From: Methanobrevibacter arboriphilus JCM 13429 = DSM 1125 | GTDB taxonomy: Archaea; Methanobacteriota; Methanobacteria; Methanobacteriales; Methanobacteriaceae | Direction of reading: 5' to 3' | Assembly (NCBI RefSeq): GCF_002072215.1 | Contig: NZ_JXMW01000006.1 | Span: 1-64,000, forward strand | Length of the DNA: 64,000 nucleotides | Shown here: positions 48,847 to 59,565 of the stretch, piece by piece | Numbering within the stretch: the stretch's first letter is position 1 | Layout of the letters: every line of letters begins with the position of its first letter | The notes under the pieces: model-generated | Seen by the model: only the letters and a program-made list of their open reading frames with translations | What the model was told of the DNA's origin: nothing | Databases searched by the model: none | Program-made: the position numbers and the translations under genes

Positions 48847-49809
48847 CTATAAACCAAATGATTTCTTCAAAAGATCAACATTTACATACCCTGCTTTAAA
48901 TAACTCACCAGTTCTTAGATCATTAATAACAACTTCAGCAGGTGCAAACATTCCCTTGTCTATTTTATAGAAATCAAATTCAGCTTCTTTAAATACATCA
49001 AAAAATGGTTTTCCATAACCATCAGCTGCAGATGAAGGTAATTTTTCAGCTAATTCTTTAATGTCATCTCCTTCTTCAGATTCAATATAATAATAAGTTC
49101 TTCCTCCAAAGAGAACAGCATCATTTGTTTTACCCATAGCCTTTAAACCATCTGGGTCGATTGGAGCTATTGGAGCAATTCCTGCAGCATATTTAACCTT
49201 AGTAACATCAAAATGAAGAGCTTCTAACATTTTATAAGTACCATTTTCTACAACTCTTCCAGCAATTTGAATAGATCCAACAAGAGAAGAAGTAGGAGCT
49301 ACAAGTAAAGTTACATCTTTAACATCAACACCACAATCATTAGCTATGGCTTCTGCAACATCTTCACCAGGTAAATTATCAGATTCAAGAGTAAGAATTG
49401 CAATATCTGCATCATCTTCATAACCAATCTCTTCATAAGTTTCTGCTGGTTTTTTAGCTAATGCTCTTGCAGGACCAGAACCTAAAGCAAAAAAGTCACC
49501 AACACTTACAGACCACCCAGCCTTTTGAGCACCAAGAGTGGAAATAGCAGGGAAATCAGTTTTAATCTTAACAGAAGGAAGCGCAAATTTTTCAGATAAA
49601 TCTCCAGGAATAGAAATTCCAACTTCAGCTAATCCTCCAAGACATACTTTAGTATAATATTCACCAGCTTTTAAGCTTCCAGCTACATTTACACCACAAT
49701 CAATAATGGTTGCACCATTATTTAATTTGGAAACAGCTATATTAAGCTCATCAGCTTTTTCAATCATTGCATCTACTGTTTTTTTAGCTTCTAAATTAAC
49801 ACTAAGCAT
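48847..49809 (-). CDS. mch: Methenyltetrahydromethanopterin cyclohydrolase
   Basis: Converts methenyl-H4MPT to formyl-H4MPT and back in the CO2-reduction pathway of methanogenesis. 320 residues, full length. Family phrases: NNGATIIDCGVNVAGS, LGGLAEVGISIPG, SVGDFFALGSGPARALA, GYEDDADIAILTLE, VAPTSSLVGSIQIAGRVVE and GIAPIAPIDPD. GAGGT lies ~10 bases above the ATG. The gene shows that the CO2 pathway is present in the same organism as the methanol enzymes at 3-9 kb. Monocistronic by appearance. Confidence 0.97.
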   Translation of the reverse strand: MLSVNLEAKKTVDAMIEKADELNIAVSKLNNGATIIDCGVNVAGSLKAGEYYTKVCLGGLAEVGISIPGDLSEKFALPSVKIKTDFPAISTLGAQKAGWSVSVGDFFALGSGPARALAKKPAETYEEIGYEDDADIAILTLESDNLPGEDVAEAIANDCGVDVKDVTLLVAPTSSLVGSIQIAGRVVENGTYKMLEALHFDVTKVKYAAGIAPIAPIDPDGLKAMGKTNDAVLFGGRTYYYIESEEGDDIKELAEKLPSSAADGYGKPFFDVFKEAEFDFYKIDKGMFAPAEVVINDLRTGELFKAGYVNVDLLKKSFGL

Positions 49810-50228
49810 AATTTTTACCTCAAGTTAAAATTTAATTAAAATTTTTATAATATATTTATAAATATTTATGATATATTAATGATTATTTTTGTACTATTTA
49901 AAATTTTATAAATAATTTTTATAAAAATAGAATATAAAAATAGAATAAATTATTGATAAAAATAGAGATAAGTTAATATATTATAAAATAATTTAAAAAA
50001 GTAGATTTAATATAATAAAAAAGTAAATTTAATGTATATAAAAGTAAATTTAATACAAATTTAATATAAAAAATAGATTTAATATAAAAAAAGTAGATTT
50101 AATACAATATATATTAAAAAAATTATAAAAATATTAAAAGATTATAAAAATATTAATAAATTATAAAAATATAATTATCTTCTAAATTATCTTCTAATAT
50201 TATTATTTTAGAATCAGAAGACTAATCA
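49810..50228. other. Gap between rps8e and mch
   Basis: 419 bp. At 49990-50110 the phrase AAGTAGATTTAATATAAAAA recurs about five times imperfectly. No gene. Confidence 0.6.
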
Positions 50229-50612
50229 TTATTCAATGACTAAAACACCATTAAGGATACCGTCTTGACCAGGCCTTGAGGTTACTTTTGCTTTACCTGC
50301 ACTAGTTTCCACGATAGCTCCTTTTGTGATAATATTCCTTCTTACATAGTTGGGATCAGCAGAATTTTCAAGTACAGTAATGATTTCAACAGTTTCAGAT
50401 TTATTAGATTCTGGGTTAACAACATTTATCTTATTTTCAGAAGCTAATCTCAATTTCTCGTTTCCACCACGAGTCCTGATTTTCCTCAATTTTTTTTCGT
50501 CTAATTTAGTGTAAGCTGGTTCTCTTCCAAGCTCTGATTTTCTTTTCCCACGATTTGCTATGTATCTTCCACCAGTTGACTTTCTTGTGGATTTTCCTTG
50601 TGATATCGCCAT
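50229..50612 (-). CDS. rps8e: Ribosomal protein S8e
   Basis: Archaeal/eukaryal small-subunit protein, 127 residues. It starts MAISQGKSTRKSTGGRY, the standard S8e opening, and contains ELGREPAYTKLDEKK and RTRGGNEKLRLA; the end has TSRPGQDGILNGVLV. Very basic N-terminus for rRNA contact. AGGTGAAATA precedes the ATG. It stands alone, not inside a ribosomal operon, as in other Methanobacteriales. Confidence 0.97.
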   Translation of the reverse strand: MAISQGKSTRKSTGGRYIANRGKRKSELGREPAYTKLDEKKLRKIRTRGGNEKLRLASENKINVVNPESNKSETVEIITVLENSADPNYVRRNIITKGAIVETSAGKAKVTSRPGQDGILNGVLVIE

Positions 50613-51334
50613 TATTTCACCTAATTAAAATTAATTTTATTTATTATAAACAATTTTATTTATTAAATTTTGTAAACTAATAATATTCAATATAAAAGAC
50701 CTATTTAAATCATTTAAGTACTCTTAGAGAAACCTAAAATAACCATAAATATAGATAATAAATACCAATACTTATAATTATAACTAAAATATTATGATAT
50801 TTTTATTGATATTTTTCTTACATTTGATTTAATTTAAAAGAAAAAATAGTCTTTTAGATATGATAACCAAATATTGGTTTTTATCATATATAAACTTTAA
50901 TATTAACTTATATATTAATATTATATATTAACTTATATATTAACGAGCACCAAAATAGGAGCAATTTTAAAAATTTCTTGCTTTTAAAATTCTTCTTATT
51001 TTATAATAGTATTTAATATAATAAATACTATTAATTTATTAACTATAAATAGTTTTAGATAATAGCTACTTCTATAATTATTATTAGATATATTAATAAT
51101 TAATATGACTAAATCTATTGATAATTATTAAAAATAATATAGCTACATCCAATAATAATTAAAAATAATATGGATATATCTAGTAATAATATAACTAAAT
51201 CTATTAACAAGTATGATTAAATCTATTAATAAGTTTAAACTAATATGTGAATATCTATAAATAAATTTTTATATAAATAAATTTTTATTAGAATAAATTT
51301 AATAAATGGAACTATTAAAATCAAGTGTTTTACA
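50613..51334. other. Divergent gap between rps8e and polB2
   Basis: 722 bp. It holds the hairpin at 50858-50889, an 18-bp direct repeat TATTAACTTATATATTAA at 50901 and 50926, and an AT-only 10-bp stem AATTTTAAAA/TTTTAAAATT (50963-50991). A short upstream frame overlaps the polB2 start. No full gene. Confidence 0.6.
50858..50889. promoter_or_regulatory. Imperfect hairpin between rps8e and polB2
   Basis: ATATGAT AACCAA (50858-50870), loop ATA, TTGGTT (50874-50879), TTT bulge, ATCATAT (50883-50889). Two stems of 6 and 7 bp with one three-base bulge. It could be an operator palindrome (AACCAA-N3-TTGGTT) or an RNA structure. Confidence 0.45.
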
Positions 51335-51341
51335 ATGGTGA
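51306..51341 (+). CDS. Possible 11-codon leader peptide overlapping polB2
   Basis: ATG at 51306 reads [11 protein letters not shown] and stops at TGA 51339-51341, seven bases inside polB2. polB2 lacks a good ribosome binding site, so coupling from this frame could help its translation. A chance frame is the alternative. Confidence 0.25.
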   Translation: MELLKSSVLQW

Positions 51342-52018
51342 CTGAAACTGATAAACAAATAGCTCTTGAGGAGGAAATAAAATCTCAAGCACATAAATTT
51401 CTTGTAGATTTTAATGCAACACTACCTGAAAGCATGGAACTTGAATATGAAGGATTCTATAGAAGAGGGTTCTTTGTAACAAAAAAAAGATATGCAGTAA
51501 TAGAAGACGGAGTGATCATAGCTAAAGGATTAGAACTTGTTAGAAGAGATTGGGCTCCAGTAGCTAAAGATACCCAACAAGGAATACTAATGGCTATACT
51601 AAAAGATGGTGATGTTGAAAAAGCAGTGCAGATTATAAGAAAAGTCTTAAAAAAAGTAAAATCTGGTGATGTTGATATGAAAGATCTGATTATTCACACA
51701 CAAATAACCAAAAAACTATCTGATTATAAACAAATCGGACCTCATGTTGTAGCTGCACAAAGATTAGAAGATAAAGGAATGAAAATTGATAGAGGAACTA
51801 TAATACAATATGTAGTAGTCAAAGGTAAAGGTCCAATAAGTCAAAGAGCAATACCATTCGAAGATTCAGAAAAATACAATTATGATTCTGATTATTATAT
51901 TGATAATCAAATAATTCCAGCTGTTTCTAGGATAATGGAATCATTTGGATATACTAAAGAAAAATTAAAAGAACTTGGAGAAAAAGAAAAACAAAAAACA
52001 TTAGATTCATTTTTTTAA
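51335..52018 (+). CDS. polB2: Small subunit of the split family-B DNA polymerase (PolB2)
   Basis: 227 residues equal to the C-terminal thumb part of an archaeal family-B polymerase. In Methanobacteriales the enzyme is split, and the known small subunit of Methanothermobacter is about this size. Family phrases: [18 protein letters not shown] (the KKRY motif), [35 protein letters not shown]. The end, QKTLDSFF, is a perfect PCNA-binding PIP box. The large subunit must lie elsewhere. It is followed at 38 bp by a HAD phosphatase gene. Confidence 0.94.
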   Translation: MVTETDKQIALEEEIKSQAHKFLVDFNATLPESMELEYEGFYRRGFFVTKKRYAVIEDGVIIAKGLELVRRDWAPVAKDTQQGILMAILKDGDVEKAVQIIRKVLKKVKSGDVDMKDLIIHTQITKKLSDYKQIGPHVVAAQRLEDKGMKIDRGTIIQYVVVKGKGPISQRAIPFEDSEKYNYDSDYYIDNQIIPAVSRIMESFGYTKEKLKELGEKEKQKTLDSFF

Positions 52019-52056
52019 ATATTTATATATGCTGAAGCAAGGATTTTGGTGTTAGA

Positions 52057-52734
52057 ATGGATAAAGCAATTTTTTTCGATATAGATGGAACATTATTAGA
52101 TACTTCAAGCTTTGCAGAGGTAGCTAGAAAAGCAGCTATTGATGTGATGATTGAAAATGGCTTGCCTTCAAATAAAGAAGAAACATATAATTTACTAAAA
52201 GAGATTATTTCAAAAAAAGGCTCAAATTATAATAAACACTTCAATGTTCTTACAAAAGAAATATGTGGTGAAGAAAATAACTTATTAGTTGCTTTAGGAA
52301 TGGTTACATATCACAATGTTAAGTTTGCCCTACTTAGACCATTTCCAGAAACAATGAATATTCTTATCTATCTAAAAAATAAAGGATATAAATTAGGAGT
52401 AATCTCTAATGGTATAACAATAAAACAATGGGAAAAACTAGTTAGACTTGATATTCATTATTTCTTTGAAGAGGTTATTACATCAGAAGAAGTAGGATCT
52501 GAAAAGCCTGAAAAAAAAATATTTGAAGAAGCATTGAATAGAATGAACTGTAAGGCAGAAAATAGTATTATGGTGGGTAATAAATCTGAAATTGACATTA
52601 TTGGAGCTGTAAATGCAGGTATGTCTGCAATACTAGTAAATTCTGATGATAGTCATATAATTACCAAAAAAATGTTGGATACTTCTAATATTGAGATTAT
52701 TGATAATATAGGAGAAATATGTAAAATATTATAA
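52057..52734 (+). CDS. HAD-superfamily phosphatase
   Basis: 225 residues of the haloacid-dehalogenase fold: motif I FFDIDGTLLDT (nucleophile D8, acid D10), motif II VISNG, motif III lysine in GSEKPEKKIF, motif IV GNKSEIDIIGA. The helical cap (~20-95) is of the C1 type. It resembles the archaeal TIGR02253 group. GGTGTTAGA gives a ribosome binding site and the gene is 38 bp behind polB2; the pair looks co-transcribed. Substrate unknown: sugar phosphates or nucleotides are possible. Confidence 0.88.
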   Translation: MDKAIFFDIDGTLLDTSSFAEVARKAAIDVMIENGLPSNKEETYNLLKEIISKKGSNYNKHFNVLTKEICGEENNLLVALGMVTYHNVKFALLRPFPETMNILIYLKNKGYKLGVISNGITIKQWEKLVRLDIHYFFEEVITSEEVGSEKPEKKIFEEALNRMNCKAENSIMVGNKSEIDIIGAVNAGMSAILVNSDDSHIITKKMLDTSNIEIIDNIGEICKIL

Positions 52735-53040
52735 GATTATTTACTTAAAATTTAATAAAAGAAAGGATACTTTAATACAATTTTAAAATATACTGAAAAG
52801 AAAAAATTAAAAATATAAAAAAACAATCCCCATTATAAAAAAAATCAGTGATAAAAAATGGTAATAATACTAAAAATTAATAATAAAAAGTAATAATTAA
52901 AAAATAGTAATAATAATTCTGAAAAATAGTAATAATTCTAAAAAGTAATAATAAAAATTAATAATAAAAATTAATAATAAAAGTAATAAAAATAATAATA
53001 AAATAAATTATTAAATAATAAAGATATAATATTCAAGATT
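52735..53040. other. Convergent gap of TAATAA microsatellite-like DNA
   Basis: 306 bp between convergent genes, mostly irregular AAAAATTAATAAT and AGTAATAAT words. T-rich runs on the minus strand can end the gdhA transcript. No gene. Confidence 0.6.
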
Positions 53041-55174
<2,134 letters not shown>

Positions 55175-56158
55175 ATGATTATAAAAACTCCATCGAGAAT
55201 ACATATGGCATTAATAGATTTAAATGGGTCTTATGGAAGACGTGATGGAGGCATTGGATTGACAATATCTAAACCAAACTTTGTTCTAGAAGCTGAAACA
55301 TTGGAAAAAGGAATAAGTATTGATTTTAACAAAAATATAAAAGATAATGATATAAAAAACCAATGCCTTTTAAAAATAAAGGATTCTGCAGAAAAAATAA
55401 TCTCACATTTTAATATAAACAATGGATTCCATTTTAATGTTAATGAAGCCTTTCTAACACATTCAGGATTAGGTTCTGGAACTCAAATATCTTTAGCTAC
55501 TGCAAAATTAATATGTGAATATAATGGAATATCAATAAATGGAGTAGAATTAGGGAAAATTCTTGGTAGAGGAGGAACATCTGGTGTTGGAATATACTCT
55601 TTTGATCAAGGAGGACTTATAATAGATGGGGGTCATGATATAAATGAAAAAACAGAATTTTTACCATCTTCAGCTTCAAAAGCTAACCCTCCAAATCTAA
55701 TTGGAAGATATGATTTTCCAAAAGAATGGGATATACTAATAGCCATTCCTGAATCTAGGACAATAATGGGAAAAAATGAAGTAAATATATTTCAAGAATA
55801 TTGTCCTGTTCCAAAAAGAGATGTTGAAAAATTATCCCATCTTATCTTTATGAATTTAGTTCCATTTCTCTTAGAAAAAAATATTAAGTCTTTTGGTAAT
55901 GTTATTAATGAAATTCAGAAAATAGGATTTAAAAAAGTGGAATTAGACCTTCAAAAAGAAAAAATTAAAACAACAATGGAAAAAATGAGGGAATTTGGAG
56001 CTTATGGTGTTGGGATGAGTTCATTTGGACCATCTATATATGGAATATTGGATAAAAAAAATAGGGATGCGTTTAAAGCAACAAAAGAATTTATTGGAGA
56101 AAATGGTATTGTTTTCAAAACAAAAGCTCAAAATCATGGCTTTGAGTTAAAAAGATGA
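55175..56158 (+). CDS. Beta-ribofuranosylaminobenzene 5'-phosphate synthase
   Basis: First committed step of methanopterin biosynthesis: joins PRPP and p-aminobenzoate (or hydroxybenzoate). 327 residues of the GHMP-kinase fold: TPSRIHMALIDLNGSYGRRD at the start, the glycine loop HSGLGSGTQISLATA, and GGTSGVGIYSFDQGGLIIDGG. The end has AYGVGMSSFGPSIYG, the usual third motif. AAGGAG is ~8 bases above the ATG. With mch it confirms a methanopterin-based C1 metabolism. No close partner genes. Confidence 0.9.
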   Translation: MIIKTPSRIHMALIDLNGSYGRRDGGIGLTISKPNFVLEAETLEKGISIDFNKNIKDNDIKNQCLLKIKDSAEKIISHFNINNGFHFNVNEAFLTHSGLGSGTQISLATAKLICEYNGISINGVELGKILGRGGTSGVGIYSFDQGGLIIDGGHDINEKTEFLPSSASKANPPNLIGRYDFPKEWDILIAIPESRTIMGKNEVNIFQEYCPVPKRDVEKLSHLIFMNLVPFLLEKNIKSFGNVINEIQKIGFKKVELDLQKEKIKTTMEKMREFGAYGVGMSSFGPSIYGILDKKNRDAFKATKEFIGENGIVFKTKAQNHGFELKR

Positions 56159-56323
56159 AATATAAATGAATAAGAAATAAACTATGCATAAAATATCAAA
56201 ATACAAAAGAAATATAAATAAACTATAGTAAAATATGAAAACTATGAAAAAATATAAATAAAATATAAATAAAAGCCAAATCATGAAAAATTACAACTGG
56301 TTATCAATGATTATAACTACTTA

Positions 56324-57298
56324 TTAATAAAATTTTAAATGAGACAAAATAAAAGAAGTTAAAAATCCCAAACCCATTAAAAGTCCAGTTAATTCATGAG
56401 TTTCTTTAAAAGCTTCTGGAAGCATAACATCAGCTATAAGTGAAATTAAAGCTCCAGCAGCTATTCCTAAAGCAATTGATAAAACAAAATGATCAGTGTT
56501 AGAAAAAATAATGAAACTTAATGTTGCAGATATAGTAGCTAATATTGTTACAGATGACCATATTAAAAGTATTGATTTTTTATTCCATCCACCTAATTTC
56601 ATATCAGTTGATCCAGAAAGACTTTCAAATAAATTAACAATTAAGATAGAAAGCACTAAAGCTAAACTAATAGGTCCTCCAATAACTACCAAAAGTCCAA
56701 TAGCTATTGCCTCAGGAATACCGTCTAATATAACTCCTATCATGATAATAAAACTTTCAACTTGATATTTATTATACTCTTTTTTAGATTTATGAGCATA
56801 AACTTCAAATAATGCATTTTTTAAAGAAAATAAAACACCTTTACCTAAAAAAAGTCTATTTGAGTTATCTCCATTTTTATAAAAATTATTGAGAATATTA
56901 CTTTTATTATCTTTACTATTTTCATTTTTATTATTACTAGAACTATTACTAGAACTATTAAAATCATTATATCCATTATCAAAATTAATATTATTGTTAG
57001 AAAGATTTTTCAATTTTCTATTTTTTATATTTAAATGATGGATAACAATATCAAAAATTGTGAAAATAAAAGCACCGATAATGAAGCCATATACAGTTGG
57101 AGCTAGTCCTCCATAGCTATATGCCTCAAAAAGTATTTCAAAACACACAGCAGAACTTAAAATTCCTGCACTAAATATTGTAAATGAAGCCAATATTTTT
57201 TTAGGAATATTAAAATAATAACCTAAAAATGACCCAATAATCAATGAAAAAGTTCCGATAAATCCCCAAAATGACGCATAAATAAAATCAGGAAACAT
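56324..57298 (-). CDS. ZIP-family divalent metal transporter
   Basis: 324 residues, eight predicted membrane helices. Helix 4-5 region has ILDGIPEAIAIGLL, the ZIP metal-path motif (HNxPEG in others), and the later helix has ESLSGSTD; helix 2 has CFEILFEAY. Between helices 3 and 4 sits a cytoplasmic loop (~91-160) with HHLN and an Asn/Ser-rich insert (~100-148), where ZIP proteins usually have His-rich metal-sensing loops. Zinc or iron import is likely. No clear ribosome binding site. It is the only gene between the methanopterin gene and the adhesins. Confidence 0.86.
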   Translation of the reverse strand: MFPDFIYASFWGFIGTFSLIIGSFLGYYFNIPKKILASFTIFSAGILSSAVCFEILFEAYSYGGLAPTVYGFIIGAFIFTIFDIVIHHLNIKNRKLKNLSNNNINFDNGYNDFNSSSNSSSNNKNENSKDNKSNILNNFYKNGDNSNRLFLGKGVLFSLKNALFEVYAHKSKKEYNKYQVESFIIMIGVILDGIPEAIAIGLLVVIGGPISLALVLSILIVNLFESLSGSTDMKLGGWNKKSILLIWSSVTILATISATLSFIIFSNTDHFVLSIALGIAAGALISLIADVMLPEAFKETHELTGLLMGLGFLTSFILSHLKFY

Positions 57299-57650
57299 GA
57301 TAATCTTTAAATTATAAAATTTAATAAATAAACATTTAATATAAAATTCAATAAATGAATATTTAATATACTTTTTTGATATGTTATTTTATATTATTTA
57401 CTATGGTATTTTATATATTATTTATTTTTATGTTATACATTATACTATTTATTTTTATATTATATATTTTAATGAAATATAAGTTTATTAATAGAATATA
57501 TATATAAAATAATCTAATTCATATTAATATTATTGATAAATATATTAATATTTATTTATAATCTAAATAATAAATAAATATTATATATAATATCATGAAA
57601 AAAATATAAATATTATTTACAATAATAAATATATACATGAAAAATATATA
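57299..57650. other. Divergent gap between ZIP gene and adhesin
   Basis: 352 bp, extremely AT-rich (TTTATATTATATATTTT-type words), with many possible TATA boxes on both strands. No gene. Confidence 0.6.
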
Positions 57651-57662
57651 GGAGGTGATAAA

Positions 57663-59321
57663 ATTAAGTCAAAAAGTAAAATTATAGAAATCACAGTGAT
57701 TACAATTACAATTTCAACATTACTATTAATCAGCTTATCTTCAACAAGTGCTGCAGAACACAATATAACAAATAGCACAGTTGGAGGATTAAATAAAACA
57801 GTAGCCGAATCAACCGACGGAGATTGGATAAATCTTGAAAATGGCATATATACTGATAATATAACCAACATAATCATAGATAAAAACTTAACAATCAAGG
57901 GCGAAAGTAGAGAGAACACTATACTTAATGCTCAACAATTAGGAAGAATATTTTACATTAATCCAGGAAACACCCTAACTTTAATAAACATAACCATAAT
58001 TAATGGATATGCTAATAGTGGAGGGGCAATATTTAACAATGGAGGAAAAATAACACTAACTAATTGTAATTTTAGTAACAATACTGCAAATGATGGAAGT
58101 GGAGGAGCAATATTTAATAGTGGACCAAACATGGAAGTTACTAACTCTAATTTTTCCAATAACACAGCAAGTAGAACTGCTGGTGCTATTTTTAATAATG
58201 CAATTAACATAACTGTTATTAACTCTGTTTTTAATAATAATGTTGCTGGAATTGATGGTGGAGCTATAGAACATAGTGGTTCAAATTTAAAAATTATTAA
58301 TTCCCGATTCACAAATAACAGAGCTAATAGTAGTGGTGGAGCAGTTTACAACTATGCAAGTGATCTAGAAGTTACTAACTCAAATTTTACAAATAATACA
58401 TCCCTTGCTCCAGATAGTTGGGGAGGTGGTGCTATATATAGTACTGGAGGAAATAAAGTCATTATAAACAGTTCCAAATTTACTAATAACAAAGCCACTA
58501 GCTATGGAGGAGCTATAGACATATATTATGGAGATAATATAACAGTCACAAACTCTGAATTCAATGAAAATAATGCCAGTTATGGAGGAGCTATTTTTAA
58601 TACTGCAGGCACTAAATTCCTAATAAATAGCTCTAAATTTAACAAAAACAAGGCAAGTAATGATGGTGGAGCAATTTACAACTACTATACCGAAGAAATG
58701 AATGTTGTTGATTCAAATTTCACAGAAAATACAGCAAAAGGTTATGGAGGAGTTATATTTAATGATGCCATGATGAAACTTTCAGGAAATATAATGGAAA
58801 ACAATAATGCTATTTTAGGAAAAGAAATTTACAATAACGGATCTATGGGAATATTAAAACTTAAATATCTCAATAATTCAACAATAAAAGTTAATAATAA
58901 AACTAAGATTAATATATATGCTACTTTAACCGATGATATGGGTAATAGTATTACTGGTCAAAATATATCATTCTATGTTAATGGAGAATATATTGGAGTT
59001 TCTGATGTTATTGAAGGTTATGCAACTATAAAATATACAGTTATTGGAAATAAAAATGATAATTTACAAGTTACTGGTAATTATAGTGGTCATGATACAT
59101 ATGCAATAAACATAGCAAATGGTATGATTTTAATAGTTGCAAATCAAACAAACCACACTAATAATACAAACCATAGCAATATAAATAATGAAAACAACAC
59201 TACAAATCAAAATAGCAATAACATTGCAAATGCAAAAATGAAAGAAACTGGAATACCAACAACAATAATTTTAGTGTTAGTAAGTCTAGTAGGTTCAATT
59301 CTAATTAAAAGAAAAAAATAG
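57663..59321 (+). CDS. Adhesin-like protein with GGAI-type beta-helix and C-terminal anchor
   Basis: A strong binding site GGAGGTGAT (57651-57659) is followed at normal distance by an in-frame ATT at 57663. Starting there gives a textbook signal peptide (KSKSKIIEIT, hydrophobic core, SSTSAA); the GTG at 57696 would cut off its basic part. So a 552-residue product with an ATT start is likely. Residues ~85-390 are chlamydial-PMP-like beta-helix repeats (GGAIFNN, TNSNFSNNT). An Ig-like module (~400-480) is nearly the same as one in the convergent neighbour (DDMGNSITGQNISFYVN). After an Asn/Thr linker the end is KETGIP, a membrane helix and KRKK. Confidence 0.87.
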   Translation: MKSKSKIIEITVITITISTLLLISLSSTSAAEHNITNSTVGGLNKTVAESTDGDWINLENGIYTDNITNIIIDKNLTIKGESRENTILNAQQLGRIFYINPGNTLTLINITIINGYANSGGAIFNNGGKITLTNCNFSNNTANDGSGGAIFNSGPNMEVTNSNFSNNTASRTAGAIFNNAINITVINSVFNNNVAGIDGGAIEHSGSNLKIINSRFTNNRANSSGGAVYNYASDLEVTNSNFTNNTSLAPDSWGGGAIYSTGGNKVIINSSKFTNNKATSYGGAIDIYYGDNITVTNSEFNENNASYGGAIFNTAGTKFLINSSKFNKNKASNDGGAIYNYYTEEMNVVDSNFTENTAKGYGGVIFNDAMMKLSGNIMENNNAILGKEIYNNGSMGILKLKYLNNSTIKVNNKTKINIYATLTDDMGNSITGQNISFYVNGEYIGVSDVIEGYATIKYTVIGNKNDNLQVTGNYSGHDTYAINIANGMILIVANQTNHTNNTNHSNINNENNTTNQNSNNIANAKMKETGIPTTIILVLVSLVGSILIKRKK

Positions 59322-59355
59322 ACAATAATACAAATGATAATATTTTAAATGTTCT

Positions 59356-59388
59356 GAAGGAATTTGATTCCTTCAATTAAATTTTTTT
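59356..59388 (+). terminator. Hairpin terminator between convergent adhesins
   Basis: GAAGGAAT (59356-59363), loop TTG, ATTCCTTC (59367-59374): a perfect 8-bp stem, followed by AATTAAATTTTTTT. It stands 35 bases after the plus-strand stop codon. Confidence 0.75.
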
Positions 59389-59507
59389 ATTTATTATTAC
59401 TTTTTAAATTATGTATTAAAAATATTTAGTATTATTTATTAAAATCATTATATCACAATATAAAAAAATTAAGGATCAATTAATAAATAAAAAAAACAAA
59501 TAATAAA

Positions 59508-59536
59508 TAAAAAAAAGGGAATAAAAACCCCAAAAA
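59508..59536 (-). terminator. U-tract terminator of the minus-strand adhesin
   Basis: Read on the minus strand, GGGG, an eight-base T/A loop and CCC are followed by TTTTTTTT, ~30 bases after the stop. The stem is short; archaeal termination needs mainly the T tract. Confidence 0.4.
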
Positions 59537-59565
59537 TATCTAATTTTTTAAAATGGTTATATAAA

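Noticed and set aside
50940-51000. tRNA or snoRNA-like gene near GAGCACCAAAATAGGAGC
   Set aside because: No cloverleaf, no box C/D pair and no GC-rich stem could be built.
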